Assembly (NCBI GenBank): GCA_029204225.1
Contig: CM055095.1
Location: 63,726,466 to 63,790,465 of the forward strand
Direction of reading: 5' to 3'
DNA length: 64,000 bases
Source: Diphasiastrum complanatum
Taxonomy: Eukaryota; Streptophyta; Lycopodiopsida; Lycopodiales; Lycopodiaceae
In this document: one piece after another, positions 23,525 to 35,876 of the stretch
Layout: every line of letters starts with the position of its first letter
Position numbering within the stretch: position 1 is the first letter of the stretch
The notes under the pieces: generated by a model
The model's database searches: none
What the model was told of the DNA's origin: nothing
The model's input: the letters and a program-made list of their open reading frames with translations, nothing else
Program-made: the position numbers and the translations under genes

Positions 23525-23935
23525 AGCCAAGACAATGAAATGAAACCTCCCTCATTCATTATATTGCTTGACTTTCGATTCCTGCAGCCAGCGTCCGAGA
23601 AATTACGAACTCAGAATCATTTATCGATGATTTTTATTACATATAGATCTTAAGCCCCCTCATCCACCAATGATTTTTATTACATATAGATCTTAAGTCC
23701 CACTGCATTGAAGTGTGCATCATCAATTTCATTCACAGAAAACAGTGGTAGATATATACTACAGACTGAAGTTTTCTATCAGTCCAGACGGACCTTTTTA
23801 AAAATATCTTTCACGTGATGGTCCTTGTTTTGGCGTGTTCATTCATCTGATATGACGAATTGTTTGTGTGAAGGTTGGGGATTCAAATAATTTGATTACT
23901 TCCAGGTAAATCCTAAACAGTATGTATGTAACATA
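23525..23935 (+). other. Kinesin 3' UTR/flank with a short direct repeat
   Basis: Sequence after the stop codon. The unit TGATTTTTATTACATATAGATC plus 'ttaag' occurs twice (from 23629 and from 23670). No clear poly(A) site was assigned. Confidence 0.45.
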
Positions 23936-24300
23936 TAGCACAAGCATTGATATTCTTTTCATTACCACGAACAGCTTATCTTAAACACGATTTAAGCTTA
24001 TTTATCTGTAGTCCCATATAGTAAATATGTATCATTTAAGAATGACTTGTCAGGTAACGCAAAAGCATTGATTCTTTTCGTAACTACGAACAGCTTGTTT
24101 TTTAAGACCATATTAGGCTTATATGTAATCCTAAATAGTAAATATGTATCATTTAAGAATGACTTGAATGTTAAGGCACAAGCATTGATTCTTCTCATAA
24201 CCAAAAACAGCTTGTTTTACAGACCGCAACAGTAGGCTTAACTGTAATCTTTATGTATGATTATATAAGAACGAGCTGAGTGTTAGTAATAAATACACAG
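23936..24300. repeat. Three tandem copies of a unit of about 120 bp
   Basis: Copies start near 23939, 24060 and 24178. Each contains 'agcattgat', an 'aacagctt' word and, in the first two, 'agtaaatatgtatcatttaag'. The third copy is more diverged. ORFs read through it are artefacts of the repeat. Confidence 0.8.
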
Positions 24301-25675
24301 CTTGGTTAAAAGATCCTATTTGGCTTACCTGCGTGAAAGAATTGTGTGGTATAGAAAATTTGCTGACATACTTACGCTCTCTATAAGCTTTAATTTTTCT
24401 TTTGTAACGAGCATCAGTTCTTTTCAGAAACAGCCAACCAAATTGATCACTTTTGCTCCAAATCTGTCGTACAAACAGTTTGATTTCCCCCTTCCATGCC
24501 TGCTGAAGGTAACCCATCGGATAAATTTAGTCTTATAATTTCCGTTAACAGTCCTTGTAAAAAAAAGGTTCTTCAATGAGCATTTCAGCTGGTTACGACT
24601 TCCTTCTAACATGGTTCTTCCGAAAGCAGTGAGTTTGTTATGACTTCTAAAAGGTGAAAACAAAAACCAGAGGACATAGCAGAAACCACAGACAGTCACA
24701 TCTCACATAAAAGCTTTTACTTATGCAAAGAGTCGCTATTTTAAGATCCTCATGCCTAATGCAACCCACCCAAAACTTTAACATGTTTCCAAGGTAGATG
24801 AAATGACTTTTTGCATTCCAATAATCCCATAATTAAAAAAAGCCAAGGTCCAATGCCAAATAATACATTCATCACCATCTCTCAGTTTATTCTTAACAAG
24901 CAAGAAAGAGTCCAAAGTAGAAGAGGTTAAGTGAGTGAATTTCTAAAGGATGTGGTGCACTCAAAGATGTGAGCATTGTTTTCAATGTTGCGAGTACAAA
25001 AGGGAATATTATTCATTCAACTTCTTGTTTTATATTAATAGTTATTTCTCTTAGCTTTTGGGAGGTATTTACCTTTTTTTTTGATTTGGAGCTATAATGA
25101 TCAAGTTGTGCCCTTTTTAGTGAAACTATTTTAAGTTTAATTAGGTAAAGTTTTTTTTGTCTATTTTTTTTTATGTTTTTGGTTGTACTTTTGGACAAAT
25201 TTTTGGGCGTGACACTTGACAAAATCACATGGTCTTCATCTTTTAGGTCAAAAATGGTTAAGCAAGGGAAATGTCAGGTCTTGCTTGTAATTAGCCCATG
25301 TGCACAACAATAAGCTTTGTTAAATGTTGCCATGGTGCCAAATTAGAATAGGATTAGCTCAGCAGGTTAGGTTATAAAGATGCATAAACAACCATGCTAT
25401 ATTTGTAATTGGCAAGAATTTAGATATTGGTTGGTTGTAAGGCTCAAATTAAGCCAATCAGGCCCCAAATTCAAATTAGAGTCACAAAGGACAACTATAG
25501 ATAGAGGAGGTCGTTTTAATGTGGAGGCTATTCTACGTTTGTCATTATTTTGTGTGTTTTTGACCTTGCAAAGCAATACTATGTGTTGAGGTTGGTCAAT
25601 GGAGTTAAAGAAAAAGTCTACGCTAAAGGATAAGAAATTGAGGTGGTCTCAACTTTTTAGGCTTGGACCTTAGTT
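24301..25675. other. Intergenic stretch, nothing recognised
   Basis: AT-rich, no domain-bearing ORF, no RNA gene or LTR termini seen. Small ORFs on both strands appear to be chance. Confidence 0.45.
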
Positions 25676-25821
25676 AAGGGCCCAACTACTCCACATGTAA
25701 GTGATCAGGCATGCATGGAAAATAGCAAACTACAGTTGTTGAATGGTGGTTAAGGGCCCAACTACCCCACATGTAAGTGATTATGCATGCATGAAAAATA
25801 GCAAACTACATCTATTGAATG
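25676..25821. repeat. Tandem duplication, unit about 73 bp
   Basis: Two adjacent copies beginning 'aagggcccaactac' and containing 'ccacatgtaagtgat' and 'aaaatagcaaactaca'. They differ at a few positions. Confidence 0.85.
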
Positions 25822-26179
25822 GAAAAGTGTTTTGGGAACTGTTTGCATGAAAAAGATTTCATGACTTGCATGTAGAAAGAGATTTCATGGCTTAAAGTCT
25901 GTAAGCTCGTAGCAAAGATGCCTTTAGTAAAATCATTTCGGAAAGGATCAGCTCCACCGACTCAAATGGTTCTGATGACATGCACAAGCGGTATTGCCAT
26001 TTTTAGATTCTAGAGGATCTAACGACCGATTTTGAATTCGATATTGCCTCAAACAACCTTTTAGAGGAGAATTTGTCTCCTTGTAGACCTTGTTCAAATC
26101 AATTTGTGTCAGATGGGGAGCGTCTGATCTTCCAAAGAGATGCAACTCGATTTCCCTGGGATGAGATTGCTGAACTTCA

Positions 26180-26860
26180 TAATCTAGATGATTTTGTAGA
26201 GCGCAGAGCCTCATTTGAAACAAGCGGCACCTCTTCTAAGACTTCCTCAACAATTACTACATTATAATCTTGAACTAAAACAACAGCAAACTCCCTTGTG
26301 TCACTCACCTTTCCATTGGCAGGAGATTGTGGTTCCTTCGACAAGGGAATTAATGAGTCTAGCTCATCCGACAAATTTGATAGAGAGTTCATTCTCATTT
26401 TTACATATTCAGCTAAACTAGAATCTAAATCTATTTTAGTAACATGTCGACCTTATTGAACAACACGTGCTAGAAGTGCCACTACCGCTAAATAAGTCTA
26501 AAATCCAATCAGTTGGGCAGGGAAAAATTATTGTGGCTTTTGGTAGGGACAAGCTATAGAACCCGTCATAGGTTTTTTGAGTTTTTTTGTGACTGTTGGA
26601 TATTGGAACAAGTTTCCAAAACTTACCTCTGAAAGCAAGGGAGAGATGACCATCCACAACTCTTGAAAGAACACTTATTATTAAGTCTATAGAGTTACTC
26701 GCAAATTTTTCCACTATGATATTCTCATTTCTATAGGGATCTTTAGAGTTTGAGTGGCGGCAACATTTCTCTTTGATTTTGAGGCATCTTGTGCAAGTTG
26801 GCCTTTTATTTGAAAATTTTCTCACTTATGAAATTTTTTATCAACAAGGGCCCAAACCTA
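26180..26860 (-). pseudogene. Beta-class DNA methyltransferase-like remnant (N6-adenine/N4-cytosine type)
   Basis: On the minus strand, a frame containing EKFASNSIDLII (the usual lead-in to motif IV, but without DPPY) is followed about 60 residues later by WILDLFSGSGTSS (26475-26498 encodes DLFSGSGT). That is the SAM-binding motif I of this family. After a one-base frame change near 26455 the next frame gives GRHVTKIDLDSSLAEYVK, matching the conserved segment that follows motif I. The order IV then I is that of beta-class enzymes. A preceding TTATTTTAG|G near 26857 looks like a splice acceptor and leads into VWALVDKKFHK with a stop. So it is a gene remnant with a frameshift, at least one stop and no catalytic motif IV. 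Its origin (host, mobile element or integrated virus) is open. Confidence 0.5.
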
Positions 26861-27670
26861 AAATAAAAGAAAATAATAATGATTAGATAATTAAAATTAG
26901 TATTAAAATAAAATGAACTCTATGAGAAGCATATCAATTAATGATTAACATAGCAATCCATGAAGAGCATGAATTTAATGATGAGGACAACAATCCATGA
27001 TAAATATATCAAGAAAATTACCTGGCCACTACAAAAAGTTGAAAAAAGTTGTTGTATTCTGTTAGGCTCTGCGTTGGATTTTTAGCATCAAAGGACATGC
27101 CTGTCTCTTGTGCGCATAGTGCTTTGAGCTCCAACTGATTGACATCTCCAGCTTTAGAGACTCTCAAGTGTTCTTTATGCAAAAATCTGATCCTTTGTAT
27201 TACAATTTTTTCACCCTATAATCTTGATCAATATTGTGGTCTCAGGTAAGTAGTTTAGCTTCATCCATGGTTAGCCCCACAAACGCTATGACACTAACAC
27301 TATGGAATGAAGCTACACGAGGATGCTACATGAGGATACTCCTAGGATAATTGTTTTCGGGCTTGTAAACTATATATGCCCCCAAGTACAAAAAATTGAT
27401 AGGAATCTAGATTGGAAAACCAAAATTTGCAACACTGTTGCATTAAGAAGGATCGACTAAAACAACAAAACGGGTTACTGTGGCTTGTACGTGATCTTTA
27501 AATTTTTTAAAATTATGTACATGTGTTTCATTGGGTTCCCTAACTTCCATTGGCCTATCTCTTGTCGTTGGGTCTACACGTGGCCTATCACATTGATCAA
27601 TATCTAAAATCAATGTAGTTTTTCGATATTTTTTTGTTTTTTGTATCTCTTCTTTTATTTTTGCTATCTC

Positions 27671-27900
27671 TTAAGTATCCTGGAGAGGGCAAATGGAAGC
27701 TCCAGGTAGCACTAAAGAAGGTTCATTTACCACCTTCTTACTTTCTGCAGAAGAGATAGTTTTGTGGCGATGGGTGGCCATGGTTTTTGGTCTGGACTTA
27801 GGTCTACTGGGGGAGGATTCAGATGGATTGGCAATTCTCTTTTTTTTTTGGATGAGGGGCAAATGTAGTGCCTTCTACATTTTCAAGAGATGGCTTGCTA
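27671..27900 (-). other. Basic Ser/Lys-rich frame, possibly an upstream exon of the methyltransferase-like gene
   Basis: The minus frame gives KKKRIANPSESSPSRPKSRP and further Lys/Arg/His residues, ending at a stop at 27671. It lies upstream of, and on the same strand as, the methyltransferase-like remnant. No domain is recognised, and membership in that gene is a guess. Confidence 0.25.
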
Positions 27901-27949
27901 ACGGGTACAGTGGCGGAAGCTATCTTGCGAGGTCCCACTGATCATGACT

Positions 27950-28985
27950 TTGAACTGCGGGATAAGTAGACCAGATACTACCCGCCCCTCAACGATTGCA
28001 TCAAGCACCACATTTAAGCATTGTAAAAACAAAAGAAAATCATTGAATATTTGTTAGGGCACAAAAAATTATATTAGCTATGCGAGCATAGGAACATTTC
28101 ATTTAAAATAGATATTAAATATCAACTAATTGTTTGAAATTTCATATTTAAGAGGAAGACTATGCTAAGCATAGAATACTTCTCAGCTGATGATATTAAA
28201 AAAATGTTTTAGAATGACATACCAGGGTCAAATTTTTATCATACTCTCGAAGCTTTATGATTAGCACAGTAACCTGATTCTAGATTGATTAGCAAGATCT
28301 AGAATAGAAGTTATGGCTTAACCACAATCTAGCATGCTAAGCATCAGAGAATGAAAGCAATGAATCATAAATGAGCAAAAGTACAAGATATCAGTGTATT
28401 AGCATTAGCCTCAACACGAGTTAGAGAGAGAAAGATAGAGAGATAACAAGCAAAATTTGTGTGGATCCAAAATGGCAAGAGATAGCTACAAAGCTTTGGT
28501 TCTTCATCAAAAAATATGAGGAGAGCTACACATATTTATGGAGTTTGAGGTAGCTTGAGATAGAACCGCATCCATCCATCATTTCATGACATCTAAAGTG
28601 AAAACTAGAGTCTATGTGACATTTGTCACTTCTCATGCATGAAACTCTACCAACTTTTTCCAAGTGTGCTAGTTCTAACTAGAAATGTACAAATCATCAT
28701 GCATGTGTCCATTACACTTTGTGAATGTCTTGCATTTCACTATGGATCACTTACAATTAATGCATGTGAATTGCCACGAGTTTCTATAAGCATAATTTTG
28801 CTAATTCTATGTCTACAAACTATATGCAAGTTGTACTCATCAATCTAGATATGACATATCCATGTAGCTCGAGTTCTATCTAGGCCAAACTCGACATTTT
28901 GCATTTATGGCATGGTACAATATTTGTAGCAAGCCCAAAGTCAAGATGGATTATTTTTCCATTTCAACAGTGGGCATAACGCAAA
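27950..28985. other. Intergenic stretch, nothing recognised
   Basis: AT-rich with only short chance ORFs. It ends where the truncated left LTR of element E begins. Confidence 0.45.
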
Positions 28986-29736
28986 ACAAAATAGAGTTGT
29001 TATCAGATTAAGTATAGCAAAATGTACATGTCAATAATGTTGTGGAGCACAAGACAATAGCGGACGAAACCGCGTGCTCTACAAAGCTAATCCTATCTGT
29101 GAAAGGAATAATCTTATTACTGACAATACAAGAATCGATGCACAAGGGCATCTACTTCATCTATCTCTGATAAACTTCTGATGCTATTATGCTCGTTGCT
29201 TGTTTCTCTCTCATGTGTTGAATACGCAAAATGGTATTCAATATATATATACACAATTTTACAGGTCTACAGATGAAGAAAGTACAAAGTGGATGTGCTA
29301 TTTGTAGGAGATCGTGGGTGGCTGCTATCATTGTCAAATTTGTTAGCACAGTTGCATGGGATGAGCGAGAGAAGGCCGCAACGTCAGCCTTTGTTGACTC
29401 TGAATGTTGGTGAAGATGCAAAAAATGCGACACTCTAACAAATGCCTTAGGATTTGATTTATAGGGTGCCACCGCTTTTCCTAGGGCACCTTCGGCATTT
29501 TGTAAGGCAGTGTCATCTTTTTCGCCTGTCACAAATCACGTGTAAAAACACAATGTCGCGTTTTTCGTCTTTTTTGTCTGTGGAAAATTATTTGTATCTA
29601 TGTAGACAATCGAGTTTTTCGCCTGTCTTATTTTACACGTAAATATGCAGACTATGCGACAACATGAGTAAAAATGCAGCATGAATGGAGGCAGATTAAA
29701 ATAGGATTTAGGAGAGTAGAGGAGATAAATCCAACA
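28986..29736 (-). repeat. 3' LTR of element E, truncated
   Basis: On the minus strand it starts TGTTGGATTTATC at 29736 and matches 31706-32455 of the other LTR. The distal 490 bp or so are missing. The small ORFs here (29161-29532 minus and others) lie wholly in LTR. Confidence 0.75.
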
Positions 29737-31080
29737 AACCCCCTTAATCTGGATCTGTGAATGCCTTGATCTTCAGACTAAGCAATGCACAAAATTTGTT
29801 GTGTGCATTAACACTTAATGACTTCGTGAATATATCTGCAACCATGCCTCTTTTTGAGTGCTAGGATCTTGCCTATCCTATCCTGTTTTGCACTGATCAC
29901 ATTCAAATTTTACTCTATGTCCTAGATCTGTGATCCTGCTTACAGAGAGCAGATTTGTAGATAAATTTGGTACATACAAGACTTTTGAGAGTAGCTTAGA
30001 TTGATCATTTGCAAAGCCCAATCTCACAGTACCTTCACTTTTAATAGCTTCTGTGCTATTATCGCCAAGGTGAATATATTTCTTGGTATTATAAGGTGTA
30101 TAGGACTAGAAATAGCCAATGAGGCTGGTCATGTGCTGAGTGGCTCCGGAATCTAGGAACCAAGAATTGTCGCCGAATGCTCCTTGATGGTTGGTCATGA
30201 AGGCATCATGATCCGCTTCTTGAATAGGTTGTGGAGCTTCTGTAGCTGCATTTGCCACTTGATTCGGCTGCCCCTTGCTATTGTTCTTTGCTTGCAGTAT
30301 CCAGCAGTCTTGAATTTTGTGGTTGTTTCGCTTGTAGTATCTGTAGAACAACTTCTTCTTAGTCTGCGGATTTGACTGTTCTTTGTGTTGTGCTGATTTT
30401 TGGTCTGGCTTTGATTGCTTTGGGCCTTTCTTCTTCTTTTGCTTAGTTGTGCTCTTGTTGGTATATAAAGTGTGAGAATCAGCTGAGAAACTTGAGATTT
30501 TATTCCTCCACGTGTCTTCCTACAACAACATAGTAATGACTCTCGAAAGAGTCAGTTCTGGATGTGTCGTGATGATCATCACCCAACTGTCGTATGAGCT
30601 TGGCAAGCTTGTAAGCAGTTGCATCACTGCGTCTTGATTGTCTATGACAGATCCGACAGCGGCCATTTGCCTTAGTAGGTTCTTGAATCAATTGATGTGA
30701 TTCTGTAGGGAATCACCATTTGCCATCTTGAGGGAGTAAAATTTCTTCTTGAGATGTAGCTTGGAAGCTATATCTCGCACTTTGTATAGTGTGCTCAAGA
30801 TGTCCCAGATTTCTTTCGATGTTTGGACCTCGGATACATGGCCAATCTAGGTATCCGTAATGTTGAGGATGATCAGCACGAAAGCCTTTCCATCCTTCAG
30901 CTTCCATCTGGCAATTTCTGCATCGTTTGCTTCGGGTTTTCCTTCTGCACCTGTAACAACGTCATACAATTCTTTAGCCATTGATACAGTTTTTTTCACA
31001 GATGGTAATTGGCTCCATCAAGCTTGTCTATGATAGAACTGGCTTTCCCTTGGAAATCCATGTCGAAGATTAGTCTAGGT
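29737..31080 (-). pseudogene. Element E gag-protease remnant fused to RNase H tail
   Basis: The minus strand starts near 31070 with MDFQGKASSIIDKLDGANYH (copia gag N-terminus) and soon hits stops and frame changes. Further on come a zinc-knuckle-like RYYKRNNHKIQDCWI, in which the first Cys has become Arg-Tyr context, the protease site WFLDSGATQHMTS, and KVLYVPNLSTNLLSVSRI. Near 29843 the frame jumps from ILALKKRHG-type sequence straight to VADIFTKSLSV, the end of RNase H. The deletion therefore removed integrase, RT and most of RNase H. It is not functional. Confidence 0.75.
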
Positions 31081-31215
31081 GATAGGAAAAATTATCAGTG
31101 ACTTAAGTATGAAAATCTGGTACTGAATTACATAACAAGAAGACAATTACTCTATCGGCTAGTAGAGTCTTGTACTGTGGAAGCTTATCAGGCTACAAAA
31201 ATAGCTTTGATACAA

Positions 31216-32455
31216 TGTTGGAGAAAGAGGGTGTGTGTGAGTGTGAGAAACTAAAAAGCTCGAAAAGAAGACGAACACAAAAAGAAGTGAACTCAAAACT
31301 CGAACAAGAAACGAACTCGAACGGAAAGTGTTTGTGCGCAGTAGAATGAGCTATATTATTGTTTCCCTAAGCATGACGATGCCTATCAGAAACAAACAGA
31401 ACATTAGTGATAGAAATCACGGTCGATCTGATTACATAGCCAAACATTAAGCAACAAAACATCAGAAGAATAATTTGTCGCGAACAGCTAGACAAATTAT
31501 TTGTCACAAATGATTCGCAAAGAGCTAGACTGAGCTCGACTGATAATCAGTCACAAATTAGTCACGAAAGGCAAGACTAAATATTAGTCGCAAACAGCTA
31601 GACTAATAATAATTCGCTAAGAACAGATTTCCAGATTGAGCAATAAGAGAGTCAGACAGAATGTAGAAAAGCATAGCAATATTGACACAAATATGAATAC
31701 AGAATAAAACAGAGCTGTTATCAGATTAAGTATAGCAAAATGTACATTTCAATAATGTTGTGGAGCACAAGACAATAGCGGACAAAACCATGTGCTCTAC
31801 AAAGCTAATCCTATCTGTGAAAGAAATAATCCTATTACTGACAATACAAAGAATCGATGCGCGAAGGCATCTACTTTATCTATCTTTGATAAGCTTCTAT
31901 GCTATTGTGCTCGTTGCTTGTTTCTCTCTCATGTTTTGAATACGCAAAATGGTATTCAATATATATATACACAATTTTACAGGTGTGCAGATGAAGAAAG
32001 TGCAAAGTGGATGTGCTGTATGTAGGAGATCGTGGGTGGTTGCTGTCATTGTTAAATCTGTTAGCACAGTTGCATGGAATGAGCGTGAGAAGGCCACGAC
32101 GTCAGCCTTTGATGTAATGAACATTGGTGAAGATGCAAAAAATGCGACACTTTGACAATTGCCTTAGGATTTGATTTACAGAGTGCCTTCGCTTTTCCTA
32201 GAGCACCTTCAGCATTTTGTAAGCCAGTGTCATCTTTTTTCGTCTGTCACAAATCACATGTAAAAACACAATGTGGCGTTTTTCACCTTTTTCACCTGTG
32301 AAAAATTACTTTGTATTTATGTAGACAGTCGAATTTTTTGCCTGTCTTATTTTACATGTAAATATGTAGACTGTGTGACAACATGAGTAAAAATACAGCA
32401 TGAATGGAGGCAGATTAAAATAGGATTTAGGAGAGTAGAGGAGATTAGTCCAACA
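31216..32455 (-). repeat. 5' LTR of element E, 1240 bp
   Basis: On the minus strand it starts TGTTGGACTAATC at 32455 and ends CTCCAACA at 31216, followed by the primer site at 31204-31215. This is the fuller LTR copy of this family in the window. Confidence 0.7.
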
Positions 32456-32800
32456 TCACAACTATGCCACCACGCCTCATCCCACAACCCTAAATCAACC
32501 CTAAACCTATTTCAGCCCTAACGCTAAATCGATCCTAACACTAAAGATGCGTCCCTATAGTATTTAAGGCATAGTCTTTAGCAATGCCAATTATCTATTT
32601 ACTTTTTAGGCTTGTTTGTTTTTTGCATTTAATTGTTTTCTTTGTTTAGCTCTATTGAGGTTGGCATAGCTTTTCATTTGTTCTATGATCAGCATAGGAC
32701 AATGTTAAATTTTCAATCATATTTGGATTTTCTTGTTAACTAATTTCTTTGGGTCTATGCTTAGCATAAGTTTGAAGTTATAGTTGTTTTCAAGGCTACC

Positions 32801-34378
32801 ATGGAAAGTAGTTGTCTCTCTTCCATTCCAGCAGTTGTAACTCAATACGTAACAACAATTGAGTTCTCTTTATCTGATATTCCTTATGAGAGCTTTTTTT
32901 ATAAAGCCACTCCTTCTGATTCTCATCATGTTTTTCTATATGATGTGGCATCAATGTCATTTACCCATTCATCATCTAAAATTTCTCAATTAATTACTTA
33001 TCAATAAATGACTCTTGTAACTCAAATTATTACAAATGTTACTTCCTCTGCTTCTTCTTCAGATACTGGCTCATCATAATCAGAACACTGTTTTGATGAA
33101 CAAGGTGATTCAATGAGTGACGATTCACAAGTTTCAATTTACTCTATTATTAAATTTGATGAATCAATAGACCCTCGTCAATCTGTTGATCCTCGACGTT
33201 CAAGTTTTTTACATATTCGTAGGAGGCCTTCTTCTCAAAGTGATCTTCATCATGTTAAATCTAAAAGGGCTATACTTACTGAAAATTTAGAGTCATCTGA
33301 GGGCCCGGAACATCTTGAGGTTGAAGCCACTGTTCAGAATCGAGAAATCCCAACACCTTCTCAACCAGTTCAAGCAACCACAAGTGTCACAGGCTCAATT
33401 TCTAAATCAGAGTCCAAGCAAAAAGAAAAATACAATAGAGACTTGAGATCTTCACCCATGTTAACAAATCGTCAAAAACAATTGACAACAAGACTGAGAT
33501 TCAAAAGGTACGAAATATTATTTTCTTATCATCCTTTTGCTCACAGAAATTGAGTATAAAAAAAATCGATGAATTGAGATCAAAATTCTTTTTGCGAAGC
33601 AAGGATGAAAAGAATGATTATTTGTGTACAATAGTGAGGCCGAAAAAAAACTCTTATTCATATCATCTAAATGAAATTAAAGTTTGTCACAAAACTTACA
33701 AAGTTATTCTTGCAATTGAAAATTCATGGCTTTAAAAAATGCAAGTGCGACTTCAGAAAGATCCAATGTTACAAGGACCTCAACAAAGTCAAATTGTTTT
33801 TCCAAATGCTTTAAATGCAACTACTTGGCTAAAACATTTTTTAGACGTTCATGGAAAAAAATTGTCTAAATTTTTATATTTTCACTTGCCAGATAATTTC
33901 TCAAAATTAGAGACATTTTTTATGTACAAAGAGACTCAATTCTCCAAAGCAAAAAAATGTTGCCTATTTGAATTATTCATATTTTTTTAGAATTTGAAAA
34001 AAAGATTTTGGTTTGGTAAAGATTCCCTAGAAATCAAGAATGATAGTATGTTCTATTTGTGAGTTATTAAAATCTGCCAAATAGGTTGCAAAGACCAATG
34101 ATGAGAAAGGTCAAAATTAATCAACGTTGAAAATATCTTTTGTGTTGAAATGAATATGTTATAAAAAAAATATTGAACATATTATTATCTTTTTTTTTCG
34201 ATAATTATTTTAATTGTGTTTTTAGTGGATGCTACAAAAGCCCTTCAAGTGCACAGAGATCAACAAACAACTGAAAGACAAAAGCTAGACAAGCATCGAA
34301 AAAAAATGTCCTCAAAAATATCTCGGTCTTGTTATTGATGGCATGGATCAGAAGAAAATGATGTTGTCTGATTTTGTT
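32801..34378 (+). pseudogene. Decayed DNA-transposon transposase-like gene, 3' end cut by element I
   Basis: Three open stretches lie in order: 32801-33007 and 33113-33553 (Ser/Arg-rich), 33550-33735 (NSYSYHLNEIKVCHKTYKV) and 33739-33990 (LQKDPMLQGPQQSQ). Near 34250-34370 comes a segment reading ERQKLDKHRKKCPQKYLGL and then VIDGMDQKKMMLSDFV. The pattern VCxxxY followed far downstream by (V/I)IDGMDQxK is what I recall from the DUF7869 class of transposase-derived proteins; the Asp in IDGMDQ would be a catalytic acid. Several stops and frame changes separate the pieces, and the element I LTR starts at 34381 just after it. Family assignment is from memory of motif shape only. Confidence 0.45.
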
Positions 34379-34380
34379 AA

Positions 34381-35109
34381 TGTGAAGAATTGAAAAAGAT
34401 TATCTATGTTAGATATAGGGGTCTTATGTTTTTTACATCAAACATCTAGGTGTAGGATGTTGATAGGAATAAATTTGGCATAGATGGCAAATTATGCATT
34501 TCCACTTGTAATGCCACTATTGAGCCAAAATAGAGTAAGAGGTTAAACACGTGCCAATTAGAGTGTAGACAAGTGTAAATCTTTTGTTTGATGAATTCCA
34601 AGAGGTCCAATAGGATTTAGAGGTGGAACCTTGTGAGGTCCAATAGGAAATTGAGGTGTGCTTGAATATAGTCCAATAGAATTAAGAGGTGCATGGATCA
34701 ATGGTCCAATAGGATCAAGAGGTGACAAAGTATGGTCCAATCATAGTTAAGCATAGTGGTAGACCGTGGATATACTAGTATCATTATACTCCTCATTTTG
34801 GATCTAATCGATTTGGTGATTTTATGGATTTTGTGAGTTATTGGATTTCTAGCTTTCTCTCTCTACTCGAGAGCTCATGATGCTTTTTCTCTCTCTACCC
34901 GAGGAGAGCAGCTTGTTTTTACTTAGATTATTTTTGGAATACTTCCCACACATGTGAGTTAGAGTTGGAAGTGATTGAATGCATGTAGTAGTGTGTTTTT
35001 GCCATAGGATCCAAGATTGATCTTGAATCTCAATCTAGTCTTGATCTTGGTGCATCTACACACCTTAGGAGATCACAAGTACATGTAGTGGACAATCCAC
35101 ACGTGTGAC
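34381..35109 (+). repeat. 5' LTR of copia element I, 729 bp
   Basis: It starts TGTGAAGAATTG and ends CACACGTGTGACA, directly followed by the primer site TGGTATCAGAGCC at 35110-35122 (tRNA-iMet type). The palindrome CACACGTGTG is at 35098-35107, two bases from the LTR end. An inverted partial copy lies at 6556-6880. Confidence 0.85.
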
Positions 35110-35122
35110 ATGGTATCAGAGC

Positions 35123-35876
35123 CTACCTAAGGTTACCATGCATTTTGATCCATCTAAGTGAAAATTTTTTCATCAATCTTGAGCTAGAAGTTGTCAAGGT
35201 CCATTTTCCTAGCTATCTTGTTCGATCTTGGATCAAAACAGATCAAAAGGACATTGATTGGGTCTGACCTGATATTGTACGGAATCAGGTGCTCAGACAC
35301 GTGTGAGGAACATCCAATTTCAGTTTGGAAGTTCTCTCTAATGCTTGATTCATTTATCTTGCTTGATAGCTTGTTTTGAAGCTATTTTTGTCTAGTTTCT
35401 GATGCAATCATTTTCATTCCATTTGGTTGAGCCAATCAGAAGTTATAAGCTTTTGAAGAGGGTTAGGTAGGGCACCTAGACCTGGGTGGACACATTTGGT
35501 TTGGTCAAGAGATTGCTTGGTTGATCCAAAATCACAGTTGTATGCTTGTCAATCTCATCTATATGTGATCTAGGCACTGTTTTGAGATCTTAGCCATTTT
35601 GTTTCATGCAATATCATTGTATTTGAGTCAAATTTGGTTTCTTAGAGTACTTCACACGTGCTAAGAGTGTTTGATCCTAACTTTGCCTATACTCCATCAT
35701 TTGATGTGAAATAGATCTTGTGTTAGAGAGATTTGTGTAGCTAGTAAGAATCAATTCACAAATAGTTGCAAGATCTTTCATAGGAGGAGATAGTACTCTA
35801 TTATTGGATCCTATTGAGAGTGTGTAGCAACATTTATTGTTCATCATTTGAGTTTTCTTCACTTCAAATATCTTCA
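35123..35876 (+). other. Untranslated leader of element I
   Basis: About 750 bp between the primer site and the gag start, without a supported ORF. It contains CACGTGTG near 35296 and TTCACACGTG near 35650. Confidence 0.6.

Larger units (their letters stand above)
28986..32455 (-). mobile_element. Element E: internally deleted copia retrotransposon
   Basis: Minus-strand element with LTRs at 28986-29736 and 31216-32455, a polypurine tract 'aagggggtt' next to the left LTR and a degenerate primer site (TTGTATCAAAGC on the minus strand) next to the right LTR. The left LTR lacks about 490 bp that the right one has at its far end. The interior is only 1.5 kb: gag, protease and the start of pre-integrase, then a jump into the last codons of RNase H. 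Integrase and RT are absent, so it could only have moved with help. Confidence 0.75.

Noticed and set aside
26436-26825. Cys-rich start (CTRCLKIKEKCC) as a zinc-finger protein
   Set aside because: A neighbouring frame is the more plausible continuation from the putative splice acceptor, so the Cys cluster is probably an out-of-frame reading upstream of the methyltransferase-like segment.
29161-29532. 123-residue minus ORF and similar ones at 6051-6315 and 31897-32155
   Set aside because: All lie wholly in E-family LTR sequence and resemble each other only because the LTR is repeated; no gag or pol motifs.
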